The notes under the pieces were generated by a model. That model saw nothing but the letters and a program-made list of their open reading frames with translations, ran no database searches and was not told the origin of the DNA. From positions 1-12,241 of the forward strand of contig NZ_CAJULS010000067.1 in the NCBI RefSeq assembly GCF_910587525.1: a DNA stretch of 12,241 bases, read 5' to 3'. A program made the translations under genes and the position numbers. Positions 1-5,204 of the stretch are shown here, piece after piece (the first letter of the stretch is position 1; every line of letters starts with the position of its first letter). This DNA comes from an uncultured Oscillibacter sp. (lineage in GTDB: Bacteria > Bacillota > Clostridia > Oscillospirales > Oscillospiraceae).

Positions 1-303
1 TGGATCACCAGCAACCAGATCGAGGCGGCCCGTATCGCCATGACCCGCTACACCAAGCGCGGCGGCCAGGTCTGGATTAAGATCTTCCCCGACAAGCCCG
101 TGACCAAGAAGCCCGCCGAGACCCGCATGGGCTCCGGTAAGGGTTCTCCCGAGTTCTGGGTTGCCGTGGTGAAGCCCGGCCGCGTCATGTTTGAGATCGC
201 CGGTGTTTCTGAAGAAGTTGCCCGCGAGGCGCTGCGTCTTGCCAGCCACAAGCTGCCCATCAAGACGAAGATCATCGCCCGCACTGAGGAAGCAGGTGAG
301 TAA
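1..303 (+). CDS. rplP: 50S ribosomal protein L16, 5' truncated by window edge
   Basis: L16 is a large-subunit protein that binds 23S rRNA near the A-site tRNA and helps organise the peptidyl-transferase region. The frame is open from base 1 and gives 100 residues ending in TAA. The segment GSGKGSPEFWVAVVKPGRV and the C-terminal LASHKLPIKTKII are diagnostic of bacterial L16. Family members are usually about 137-147 residues, so roughly 40 N-terminal residues lie outside the window. The ATG at 40 is an internal methionine, not the start, because conserved L16 sequence (TSNQIEAARIA) precedes it in frame. The stop is one base from the rpmC start, which fits S10-operon order and translational coupling. 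Confidence 0.97.
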   Translation, partial: WITSNQIEAARIAMTRYTKRGGQVWIKIFPDKPVTKKPAETRMGSGKGSPEFWVAVVKPGRVMFEIAGVSEEVAREALRLASHKLPIKTKIIARTEEAGE

Positions 304-304
304 G

Positions 305-517
305 ATGAAGGCAAATGAAATCCGTGAGATCCGCAAGATGACCCCCGAGCAGCTGAACGAAAAGCTGGCGGGCCTGAAGAAGGACCTGTTCTTCCTTCGG
401 ATGCAGCACGCTACCAATCAGCTGGATAATCCCGTGAAGATCCGGGAGACCAAGCATGATATTGCCCGAGTCAAGACCGTTTTGGCGGAGCTCGCCGCGG
501 CCGAGAGCAAGCAGTGA
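305..517 (+). CDS. rpmC: 50S ribosomal protein L29
   Basis: L29 is a small helical large-subunit protein near the exit of the nascent-peptide tunnel, at the docking site for SRP and trigger factor. The 70-residue product begins MKANEIREIRKMTPEQLNEK and carries the typical LKKDLFFLRMQHATNQLDNPVKI core followed by RETKHDIARVKTVL; length is normal for the family. The ATG at 305 is chosen because the family starts with the MKANEIR-type helix; the frame is open further upstream but that part overlaps rplP. The SD (GGTGAG) lies in the last rplP codons and only one base separates the two genes, so the pair is probably translationally coupled. Confidence 0.96.
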   Translation: MKANEIREIRKMTPEQLNEKLAGLKKDLFFLRMQHATNQLDNPVKIRETKHDIARVKTVLAELAAAESKQ

Positions 518-534
518 GAAGGAGGTAAGGTAAA

Positions 535-798
535 ATGGACGAAAAGAGAACTTCCTCCCGCAAGACCCGGGTCGGCAAGGTGGTTTCCGATAAGATGGAT
601 AAGACCGTGGTGGTCGCCATCGAGGACCGGGTGGCCCATCCCCTGTATAAAAAGATCGTTGGCCGCACCTATAAGCTCAAGGCGCATGACGAGCAGAACG
701 CCTGCGGCATCGGCGATAAGGTCAAGGTCATGGAGACCCGGCCCCTGTCCAAGGACAAGCGCTGGCGCGTGGTCGAGATCATCGAAAAGGCGAAGTAA
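535..798 (+). CDS. rpsQ: 30S ribosomal protein S17
   Basis: S17 is a primary 16S rRNA-binding OB-fold protein of the small-subunit body. The 87-residue product contains the family signature region GKVVSDKMDKTVVVAIEDRVAHPLYKK, then the GDKVKVMETRPLSKDKRWRVVEI block near the C terminus. The first ten residues (MDEKRTSSRK) are the variable basic tail. A strong SD (GGAGGT, 521-526) precedes the ATG. Spacing to rpmC is 17 bases and the stop overlaps the SD of rplN. Confidence 0.97.
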   Translation: MDEKRTSSRKTRVGKVVSDKMDKTVVVAIEDRVAHPLYKKIVGRTYKLKAHDEQNACGIGDKVKVMETRPLSKDKRWRVVEIIEKAK

Positions 799-813
799 GG
801 AGGTGCCGAGTAT

Positions 814-1182
814 ATGATTCAGCAGGAAACTTTTCTGAAGGTCGCCGACAATACCGGCGCCAAGGAGATTAAGTGTATCCGCGTCTTGGGCGGTTCCAAG
901 CGTAAGTTCGGCAACATCGGCGATGTGATTGTGGCCTCTGTCCGCAAGTCCACCCCCGGTGGCACCGTGAAGAAGGGCGAGGTCGTCAAGGCCGTCATCG
1001 TCCGCAGCGCCAAGGGCGTCCGTCGTGCCGACGGCACCTATGTCCGCTTTGACGATAACGCCGCCGTCCTGATCAAGGACGACAAGAACCCCCGGGGCAC
1101 CCGCATCTTCGGGCCTGTGGCCCGCGAGCTGCGCGACAAGGATTACATGAAGATCCTGTCCCTCGCCCCCGAAGTGATTTGA
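814..1182 (+). CDS. rplN: 50S ribosomal protein L14
   Basis: L14 is a beta-barrel 23S rRNA-binding protein at the subunit interface; it contacts 16S h14 (bridge B8) and is the docking site for the silencing factor RsfS. The 122-residue product is full length and collinear with bacterial L14: MIQQETFLKVADNTGAKE at the start, GDVIVASVRKSTPGG in the middle, RGTRIFGPVARELRDK near the end. The SD AAGGAGGTG (797-805) overlaps the rpsQ stop codon and sits 8 bases from the ATG, giving a tight junction typical of this operon. Confidence 0.98.
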   Translation: MIQQETFLKVADNTGAKEIKCIRVLGGSKRKFGNIGDVIVASVRKSTPGGTVKKGEVVKAVIVRSAKGVRRADGTYVRFDDNAAVLIKDDKNPRGTRIFGPVARELRDKDYMKILSLAPEVI

Positions 1183-1195
1183 GGAGGGGAACGAA

Positions 1196-1525
1196 ATGGC
1201 TATGAATATCAAGAAGGGCGATACCGTTGTCCGGATTTCCGGCGACGGCGGTAAGGACAGAGACCTTACCACCCATCAGGGAAAGGTTCTCGCCACCCTT
1301 CCCAAGGAGAACAAGGTCGTGGTGGAGGGCCTGAATATGGTCACCTGCCACGTCAAGCCCCGCCGTCAGGGCGAGGAGGGCGGCATTATGAAACGCGAGG
1401 CCGCCATCTACGCCTGCAAGGTGCAGGTGGTCTGCCCCAAGTGCGGTAAGCCCACCCGCGTCGCCCACAAGGTGGCTGACGGCAAGAAGACCCGCATTTG
1501 CAAGAAGTGCGGCGCCGAGCTGTGA
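1196..1525 (+). CDS. rplX: 50S ribosomal protein L24 with C-terminal zinc ribbon
   Basis: L24 is an assembly-initiating 23S rRNA-binding protein. The N-terminal half carries the KOW motif (KKGDTVVRISG, residues 6-16, with THQGKVL). The C-terminal half has four cysteines arranged as C80-x2-C83 and C102-x2-C105, a zinc-ribbon form common in Clostridia and absent from the shorter-tailed forms. The product is 109 residues if translation begins at 1196; a second in-frame ATG at 1202 (MNIKKGD) would remove only two residues. The SD GGAGGGG (1183-1189) is 6 bases from the first ATG, which favours 1196. Confidence 0.97.
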   Translation: MAMNIKKGDTVVRISGDGGKDRDLTTHQGKVLATLPKENKVVVEGLNMVTCHVKPRRQGEEGGIMKREAAIYACKVQVVCPKCGKPTRVAHKVADGKKTRICKKCGAEL

Positions 1526-1542
1526 GAAAGGAGAGTTGACAA

Positions 1543-2082
1543 ATGGCCAGACTGAAAGAGAAATACAACGCCGAAGTCGCTCCCGCCCTGATGAAGCAGT
1601 TCGGCTACAAGAGCGTCATGCAGATCCCCAAGATCGAGAAGGTGGTCGTGAATGTTGGCTGCGGTGAGGCCCGCGAGAATGCCAAGATTCTGGACAACGT
1701 GGTGGGCGATCTGACCCAGATTACCGGACAGAAGCCGGTCATTACCCGGGCCCGCAAGTCCATCGCCAACTTCAAGCTGCGTGAGGATATGCCCATCGGC
1801 GCGAAGGTGACCCTCCGCGGCGAGAAGATGTGGGAGTTCCTGGACCGCCTTTTCAATGTGTCCCTGCCCCGCGTCCGTGATTTCCAGGGCATTAACCCCA
1901 ACTCCTTTGACGGCCGCGGCAACTATGCCCTGGGCATCAAGGAGCAGTTGATCTTCCCCGAGATCGAGTATGACAAGATCGACAAGATCCGCGGCATGGA
2001 TGTAGTCATCTGCACCACCGCCCACACCGATGAAGAGGCCCGGGCCCTGCTGGAGCAGGTCGGCGCTCCCTTCGCCCGCTAA
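1543..2082 (+). CDS. rplE: 50S ribosomal protein L5
   Basis: L5 binds 5S rRNA together with L18 and L25-type proteins, forms the central protuberance and contacts P-site tRNA through its beta2-beta3 loop. The 179-residue product has the standard length and blocks: MQIPKIEKVVVNVGCGEA, ITGQKPVITRARKSIANFKLREDMPIG (the 5S-binding signature), DFQGINPNSFDGRGNYALGIKEQLIFPEI and GMDVVICTTAHTDEEARALLE. The SD AAAGGAGAG (1527-1535) is 7 bases from the ATG. Its stop overlaps the SD of rpsZ. Confidence 0.98.
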   Translation: MARLKEKYNAEVAPALMKQFGYKSVMQIPKIEKVVVNVGCGEARENAKILDNVVGDLTQITGQKPVITRARKSIANFKLREDMPIGAKVTLRGEKMWEFLDRLFNVSLPRVRDFQGINPNSFDGRGNYALGIKEQLIFPEIEYDKIDKIRGMDVVICTTAHTDEEARALLEQVGAPFAR

Positions 2083-2094
2083 GGAGGAAGAACG

Positions 2095-2280
2095 ATGGCT
2101 AAGAAATCTATGATTCTCAAGCAGCAGCGTCCCGCCAAGTTCTCCAGCCGGCGGTACAACCGCTGCAAGCTCTGCGGCCGCCCTCACGCTTATCTGCGTG
2201 ACTACGGCGTGTGCCGTATCTGCTTCCGGGAGCTGGCCTACAAGGGCGAGATCCCCGGTGTCCGCAAGGCCTCCTTCTGA
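2095..2280 (+). CDS. rpsZ: 30S ribosomal protein S14, short zinc-binding type
   Basis: S14 is a late-assembling small-subunit head protein. At 61 residues this is the short, zinc-coordinating type found in Gram-positive bacteria, with C24-x2-C27 and C40-x2-C43 (RCKLCGRP and CRICFRELA), ending in the conserved PGVRKASF. The zinc-free paralogue would be about 89 residues without these cysteines; it is not in this window. The SD AAGGAGG overlaps the rplE stop. The gene is followed immediately by a hairpin (2282-2309) and the unusual 420-base spacer, instead of the few tens of bases normally separating it from rpsH. Confidence 0.97.
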   Translation: MAKKSMILKQQRPAKFSSRRYNRCKLCGRPHAYLRDYGVCRICFRELAYKGEIPGVRKASF

Positions 2281-2281
2281 T

Positions 2282-2309
2282 CTGCTTTTCTTCCGAGCAA
2301 GAAAAGCAG
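2282..2309 (+). repeat. Perfect 11-bp hairpin just after rpsZ
   Basis: The arms CTGCTTTTCTT (2282-2292) and AAGAAAAGCAG (2299-2309) are exact reverse complements around a 6-base loop (CCGAGC). The hairpin begins one base after the S14 stop codon. It is followed by CAAAAGAAAG rather than a T-run, so it is more likely a 3'-end-protecting, processing or repeat-derived structure than a terminator. Confidence 0.8.
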
Positions 2310-2319
2310 GCAAAAGAAA

Positions 2320-2365
2320 GCCGGCGCGTTACAGAGTGGCTGCTGTTAACATCTGGTTTGCCGGC
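2320..2365 (+). repeat. Two-part imperfect stem
   Basis: GCCGGC at 2320-2325 can pair with GCCGGC at 2360-2365 (the sequence is its own reverse complement). Inside it GTTACAG (2328-2334) pairs with CTGTTAAC (2343-2350) with one bulged base. The internal asymmetric loop makes this weaker than the neighbouring stems, and only the inner and outer helices are clear. Confidence 0.5.
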
Positions 2366-2379
2366 AGCGCTTGTATGTG

Positions 2380-2430
2380 TCTTTAAGCTCTCCCCATTCC
2401 TGTGGTCAGGGGATGGGGAGGGCTGAAAGA
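2380..2430 (+). repeat. Long 22-nt-arm hairpin
   Basis: Bases 2380-2401 pair with 2409-2430 around a 7-base loop (GTGGTCA). The stem has one mismatch (A2385/G2425) and three G-T pairs; its core is CTCCCCAT against ATGGGGAG. A stem of this length in RNA would be very stable and is of the kind RNase III can cut. No T-run follows it. Confidence 0.8.
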
Positions 2431-2501
2431 GCAGATTTGCTCCATTTAGGCTTGCCTTGCAAGAGAGGTGCGCTTCCGATGAGCGATTCTGCATTGCCGT
2501 T

Positions 2502-2532
2502 GCAGAGGCTGGGATATGCTCCCAGGCCCTGC
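2502..2532 (+). repeat. Hairpin with CTGGGA/TCCCAG core
   Basis: CTGGGA (2509-2514) and TCCCAG (2520-2525) form a perfect six-pair core around a TATGC loop. The stem extends outward through GCAG-GG (2502-2508) against CC-CTGC (2527-2532) with one single-base bulge on each side. A smaller stem, CTGCA (2489-2493) with TGCAG (2501-2505), would compete with its outer part. Confidence 0.65.
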
Positions 2533-2549
2533 GGCGCGGTAAAGCTCTT

Positions 2550-2585
2550 TTTGGTCACATTTTCTCACGAGAAAAAGTGACCGGA
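2550..2585 (+). repeat. GGTCAC-type long palindrome
   Basis: GGTCAC-A-TTTTCTC (2553-2566) pairs with GAGAAAA-A-GTGACC (2569-2582). The only defect is the A2559/A2576 mismatch, the loop is very small, and T-G/T-A pairs extend the stem to 2550 and 2585. Near-perfect symmetry of this kind on both strands is typical of short dispersed palindromic repeats; whether copies exist elsewhere in the genome cannot be seen here. Confidence 0.75.
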
Positions 2586-2586
2586 T

Positions 2587-2654
2587 GGCGAAAGGTCATG
2601 GGCAATTGGGCACCACGCATGAGCGGACTGCTCCATTGGCCACGATACCTCGCC
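2587..2654 (+). repeat. Extended imperfect stem
   Basis: GGCGA (2587-2591) pairs with TCGCC (2650-2654) and GGT (2594-2596) with ACC (2647-2649). GGCAATTGGGCA (2601-2612) pairs with TGCTCCATTGGCC (2629-2641) with one bulge, one mismatch and one G-T pair. Together these suggest a long interrupted stem closing over the sequence between about 2613 and 2628. Pairing was found by eye, so the exact boundaries are approximate. Confidence 0.5.
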
Positions 2655-2674
2655 GCCGAAGCGGCCAAGGCCGC
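2652..2674 (+). promoter_or_regulatory. Two mutually exclusive GC hairpins upstream of the rpsH SD
   Basis: GCCGC (2652-2656) pairs with GCGGC (2661-2665) over a CGAA loop. The same GCGGC, extended as GCGGCC (2661-2666), can instead pair with GGCCGC (2669-2674). Only one can form at a time. They end 12 bases before the AGGAGG of rpsH (2686-2691). Alternative pairing next to an SD is suggestive of regulation but is not evidence of it. Confidence 0.45.
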
Positions 2675-2700
2675 AACTCTAAAATAGGAGGAATTACCAA

Positions 2701-3099
2701 ATGCATATCACCGATCCTGTTGCGGATATGCTGACCCGCATCCGCAACGCAAACAGTGCCAAGCACGACACCGTTGATGTTCCCGCCTCCAAGATGAAGA
2801 AGAGCATTGCTCAGATTCTGCTGGACGAGGGCTATATCAAGAGCTTCAACGTGGTGGACGACGGCCTCCAGGGCGTGATCCACATCACCTTGAAGTACAA
2901 CGCGGGCAAGGAGAAGGTCATCACCGGCCTGCGCCGCGTTTCCAAGCCGGGTCTCCGGGTCTATGTGGGCGCCGACGAGCTGCCCCGCGTGCTCCGCGGC
3001 CTCGGCATCGCCATTATCTCTACGTCCAAGGGCGTCATGACCGACAAGAAAGCCCGTGAGCTCCATGTCGGCGGCGAAGTCCTGGCGTTCGTCTGGTAA
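2701..3099 (+). CDS. rpsH: 30S ribosomal protein S8
   Basis: S8 binds the central domain of 16S rRNA (helix 21) and nucleates platform assembly; in E. coli it also represses the spc operon by binding mRNA near the rplE start. The 132-residue product shows the N-terminal MHITDPVADMLTRIRNAN, the central ISKPGLR-like RVSKPGLRVYVG, and the C-terminal GIAIISTSKGVMTDKKAR with GGEVLAFVW, all conserved. The SD AGGAGG (2686-2691) is 9 bases upstream. Unlike the other genes here it is preceded by a 420-base structured spacer, so S8 may be translated from mRNA with a distinctive 5' context. Confidence 0.98.
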   Translation: MHITDPVADMLTRIRNANSAKHDTVDVPASKMKKSIAQILLDEGYIKSFNVVDDGLQGVIHITLKYNAGKEKVITGLRRVSKPGLRVYVGADELPRVLRGLGIAIISTSKGVMTDKKARELHVGGEVLAFVW

Positions 3100-3115
3100 G
3101 GAGGGTGTTTGAACA

Positions 3116-3661
3116 ATGTCTAGAATTGGCAGAATGCCCATTACCGTTCCCGCCGGCGTGACTGTAAACATCGCCGAGGGTAATGTGGTTACCGTCAAGG
3201 GACCCAGGGGCGAGCTGAGCCGTGCGCTGCGCCCTGAGATGATTATTAAACAGGAAGGCACTACGATCACTGTGGAGCGTCCTTCCGAGGATAAGCTGCA
3301 CCGCAGCCTACACGGCCTGACCCGGACTCTGCTCAACAACATGATCGTCGGCGTGACCGACGGCTATAAAAAGGAGCTGGATGTCAACGGCGTCGGCTAC
3401 CGTGTGGCTAAGGAGGGGAAGAATCTGGTCATGAACCTGGGCTTCTCCCATCAGGTGATCGTTTCTGAGGTGGAGGGCATCACCATTGAGGTTCCCTCCC
3501 CCAATAAGATCATTATTCACGGATGTGACAAGCAGGCTGTCGGTCAGTTTGCTGCCGAAGTCCGCGAGAAGCGTCCCCCCGAGCCCTACAAGGGCAAGGG
3601 TATCAAGTATACCGATGAGGTCATCCGCCGCAAGGTCGGCAAGACCGGCGCCAAGAAGTAA
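3116..3661 (+). CDS. rplF: 50S ribosomal protein L6
   Basis: L6 binds 23S rRNA helix 97 close to the sarcin-ricin loop and factor-binding site. The 181-residue product contains two tandem L6-type repeats: MSRIGRMPITVPAGVTV with VKGPRGELSR in the first, and GYRVAKEGKNLVMNLGFSHQV in the second. The C-terminal signature PEPYKGKGIKYTDEVIRRK is present and followed by the basic tail KVGKTGAKK. Length is normal. The SD AAGGAGGGTG overlaps the rpsH stop. Confidence 0.98.
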   Translation: MSRIGRMPITVPAGVTVNIAEGNVVTVKGPRGELSRALRPEMIIKQEGTTITVERPSEDKLHRSLHGLTRTLLNNMIVGVTDGYKKELDVNGVGYRVAKEGKNLVMNLGFSHQVIVSEVEGITIEVPSPNKIIIHGCDKQAVGQFAAEVREKRPPEPYKGKGIKYTDEVIRRKVGKTGAKK

Positions 3662-3675
3662 GGAGGTGTGCCGAT

Positions 3676-4035
3676 ATGATTAAGAGACCGAATACCAACG
3701 CACAGCGTTTGAAGCGTCATAAGAGAGTGCGCGCCAAGATCTCCGGCACCCCTGAGATGCCGCGTCTGAACGTGTTCCGCAGCGAGTCCAACATCTACGC
3801 CCAGATCATCGACGATGTGGCGGGTGTGACGCTGGCCTCCGCTTCCTCCCTGGACAAAGCCGTTGAGGGCTACGGCGGCAATGTCGCCGCTGCTGCCGCT
3901 GTCGGCAAGCTGATTGCCGAGCGCGCCAAGGCCAAGGGTATCGAGACTGTGGTCTTTGACCGCGGCGGATACCTGTATCACGGCCGCGTGCAGGCTCTGG
4001 CCGACGGCGCCCGCGAGGGCGGCCTGAAATTCTAA
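3676..4035 (+). CDS. rplR: 50S ribosomal protein L18
   Basis: L18 binds 5S rRNA and helps place it in the central protuberance with L5. The 119-residue product has the arginine/lysine-rich N terminus (RLKRHKRVRAKISGT), the PRLNVFRSESNIYAQIIDD strand region, and the C-terminal FDRGGYLYHGRVQALADGAREGGLKF signature. The SD AAGGAGGTG overlaps the rplF stop and stands 7 bases from the ATG. Confidence 0.98.
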   Translation: MIKRPNTNAQRLKRHKRVRAKISGTPEMPRLNVFRSESNIYAQIIDDVAGVTLASASSLDKAVEGYGGNVAAAAAVGKLIAERAKAKGIETVVFDRGGYLYHGRVQALADGAREGGLKF

Positions 4036-4052
4036 GGGAGGAGGAACGACAA

Positions 4053-4553
4053 ATGCCTAGATTTGAAAGAGAGCAAAGCGAGTATATCGAGAAGGTCGTG
4101 TACCTGAACCGTGTTTCCAAGACGGTGAAGGGCGGCCGCGTCATGAAGTTCTCCGCCCTGGTGGTCGTCGGTGACGGCAAGGGCAAGGTGGGCTACGGCT
4201 TGGGCAAGGCCGCCGAAGTTCCCGAGGCCATTCGCAAGGGTATTGAGGCCGCCAAGAAGAACATGATCACCGTGACGCTGTCCGGGACCACCATTCCCCA
4301 TGAGACCATCGGAGAGGCAGGCGCCGGCCGTGTGCTGATGAAGCCCGCCGCCCCCGGTACCGGCGTGATTGCCGGCGGCGCCGTCCGTGCCGTGGTCGAG
4401 GCCGCTGGCATCAAGGACATCCGTACCAAGTGCCTCCGGTCCAACAACCCCAATAACGTCGTCGCCGCCGCCTTCCAGGGCCTGAAAGAAATGCGTGGCC
4501 CCGAGGAGGTCGCCCGCATCCGCGGCAAGAGCGTCGAAGAGATCGTGGGTTAA
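4053..4553 (+). CDS. rpsE: 30S ribosomal protein S5
   Basis: S5 lines the mRNA entry side of the small subunit and contributes to decoding fidelity. The 166-residue product has the double-stranded-RNA-binding-like N domain with VNRVSKTVKGGR-type loop (residues 19-29, here LNRVSKTVKGGR), the part where spectinomycin-resistance changes arise in other bacteria. The loop residues S22, K26, G27 and G28 are all present, so no such change is visible. GDGKGKVGYGLGKA and the C-terminal AAGIKDIRTKCLRSNNPNNVV are conserved. The SD is GGGAGGAGG in the 17-base gap after rplR. Confidence 0.98.
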   Translation: MPRFEREQSEYIEKVVYLNRVSKTVKGGRVMKFSALVVVGDGKGKVGYGLGKAAEVPEAIRKGIEAAKKNMITVTLSGTTIPHETIGEAGAGRVLMKPAAPGTGVIAGGAVRAVVEAAGIKDIRTKCLRSNNPNNVVAAAFQGLKEMRGPEEVARIRGKSVEEIVG

Positions 4554-4566
4554 GGAGGCGCAAAAC

Positions 4567-4749
4567 ATGGCAAACTTAAATATTAAGCTCGTCAAGAGCC
4601 TGAATGGCCGCCTGGAAAAGCAGGTCGCCACAGCCCATTCCCTGGGTCTGCGCAAGATCGGTGATGTTACCGTGCAGCCCGACAACGACCAGACCCGCGG
4701 CAAAATTGCCAAGATCGGCTATATGCTGCAGGTCACAGAAGTGAACTAA
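4567..4749 (+). CDS. rpmD: 50S ribosomal protein L30
   Basis: L30 is a small globular 23S rRNA-binding protein found in many but not all bacteria. The start at 4567 is chosen because MANLNIKLVKSLNGR matches the family start and AAGGAGGCG precedes it by a few bases. The frame is open further upstream, but that extension overlaps the end of rpsE and looks unlike L30. The resulting 60 residues match the usual length and include the family core LVKSLNGRLEKQVATAHSLGLRKIG and the DNDQTRGKIAKIGYMLQV end. Confidence 0.96.
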   Translation: MANLNIKLVKSLNGRLEKQVATAHSLGLRKIGDVTVQPDNDQTRGKIAKIGYMLQVTEVN

Positions 4750-4762
4750 GGAGGCACCCATT

Positions 4763-5203
4763 ATGAAATTGAGCGAACTGTCTCCCGCCGAGGGTTCCGT
4801 CCGCCAGGCATACCGGAAGGGCCGGGGCTCCGGCTCCGGCAACGGTAAGACCGGCGGCCGCGGCCACAAGGGCCAGAAGGCCCGCTCCGGCGGCAAGGTC
4901 CGCGTGGGATTTGAGGGCGGCCAGATGCCCCTGGCCCGCCGTGTTCCCAAGCGCGGCTTCAACAACATCTTCGCCAAGCCCTTGGAGATCGTGAACCTCA
5001 CTGCCCTGAACGCCTTTGACGACGGCGAAACCGTCACCGCCGAGGCGCTGCTGGGCAAGGGTATCCTCTCCAAGTGCGAGTACGGTTACAAGGTGCTGGG
5101 CAGCGGTAAGGTGTCCAAGAAAGTCACCGTCCAGGCCTCCGCTTTCTCCGCTTCTGCCAAGGAGGCTATCGAGGCGGCTGGCGGGAAGGCCGAGGTGATC
5201 TGA
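4763..5203 (+). CDS. rplO: 50S ribosomal protein L15
   Basis: L15 is a late-assembling protein with a long basic N-terminal extension that threads into 23S rRNA. The 146-residue product begins MKLSELSPAEGSVR and shows the Gly/Lys/Arg-rich extension GRGSGSGNGKTGGRGHKGQKARSGG in shortened form at residues 20-45. GGQMPLARRVPKRGF follows, and the globular C-terminal domain (VSKKVTVQASAFSASAKEAIEAAGGKAEV) completes it. The SD AAGGAGG overlaps the rpmD stop. The TGA is one base from the GTG start of secY. Confidence 0.98.
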   Translation: MKLSELSPAEGSVRQAYRKGRGSGSGNGKTGGRGHKGQKARSGGKVRVGFEGGQMPLARRVPKRGFNNIFAKPLEIVNLTALNAFDDGETVTAEALLGKGILSKCEYGYKVLGSGKVSKKVTVQASAFSASAKEAIEAAGGKAEVI

Positions 5204-5204
5204 C

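Larger units (their letters stand above)
2281..2700. other. Structured non-coding spacer between rpsZ and rpsH
   Basis: This 420-base stretch separates two genes that are normally almost adjacent in spc operons. It contains no convincing coding sequence: short open frames exist, but none has a good SD or a recognisable product. Reading it directly shows successive inverted repeats at 2282-2309, 2320-2365, 2380-2430, 2451-2463, 2502-2532, 2550-2585, 2587-2654 and 2652-2674. None is followed by a T-run on the + strand, so none looks like a classical intrinsic terminator, and downstream genes probably still depend on read-through or on an unrecognised promoter. Base composition looks less GC-rich than the flanking genes. 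It may be a cluster of dispersed palindromic repeats or a structured RNA; which is undecided. Confidence 0.75.

Noticed and set aside
418..1272. Long minus-strand frames opposite ribosomal genes (also at 1408-2313, 4032-4712, 7254-8222, 9489-10415)
   Set aside because: They are mirror frames produced by GC-biased third positions of strongly supported + strand genes and show no family features.
2494..2520. TTGCCG...TATGCT as a promoter for rpsH
   Set aside because: Spacing is 15 bases and both boxes are weak matches; the -10-like element also lies in a hairpin loop.
2371..2687. Overlapping short + strand frames in the rpsZ-rpsH spacer (69 and 76 codons)
   Set aside because: No SD at their starts, no family resemblance, and they run straight through the hairpins; they are most likely chance frames.
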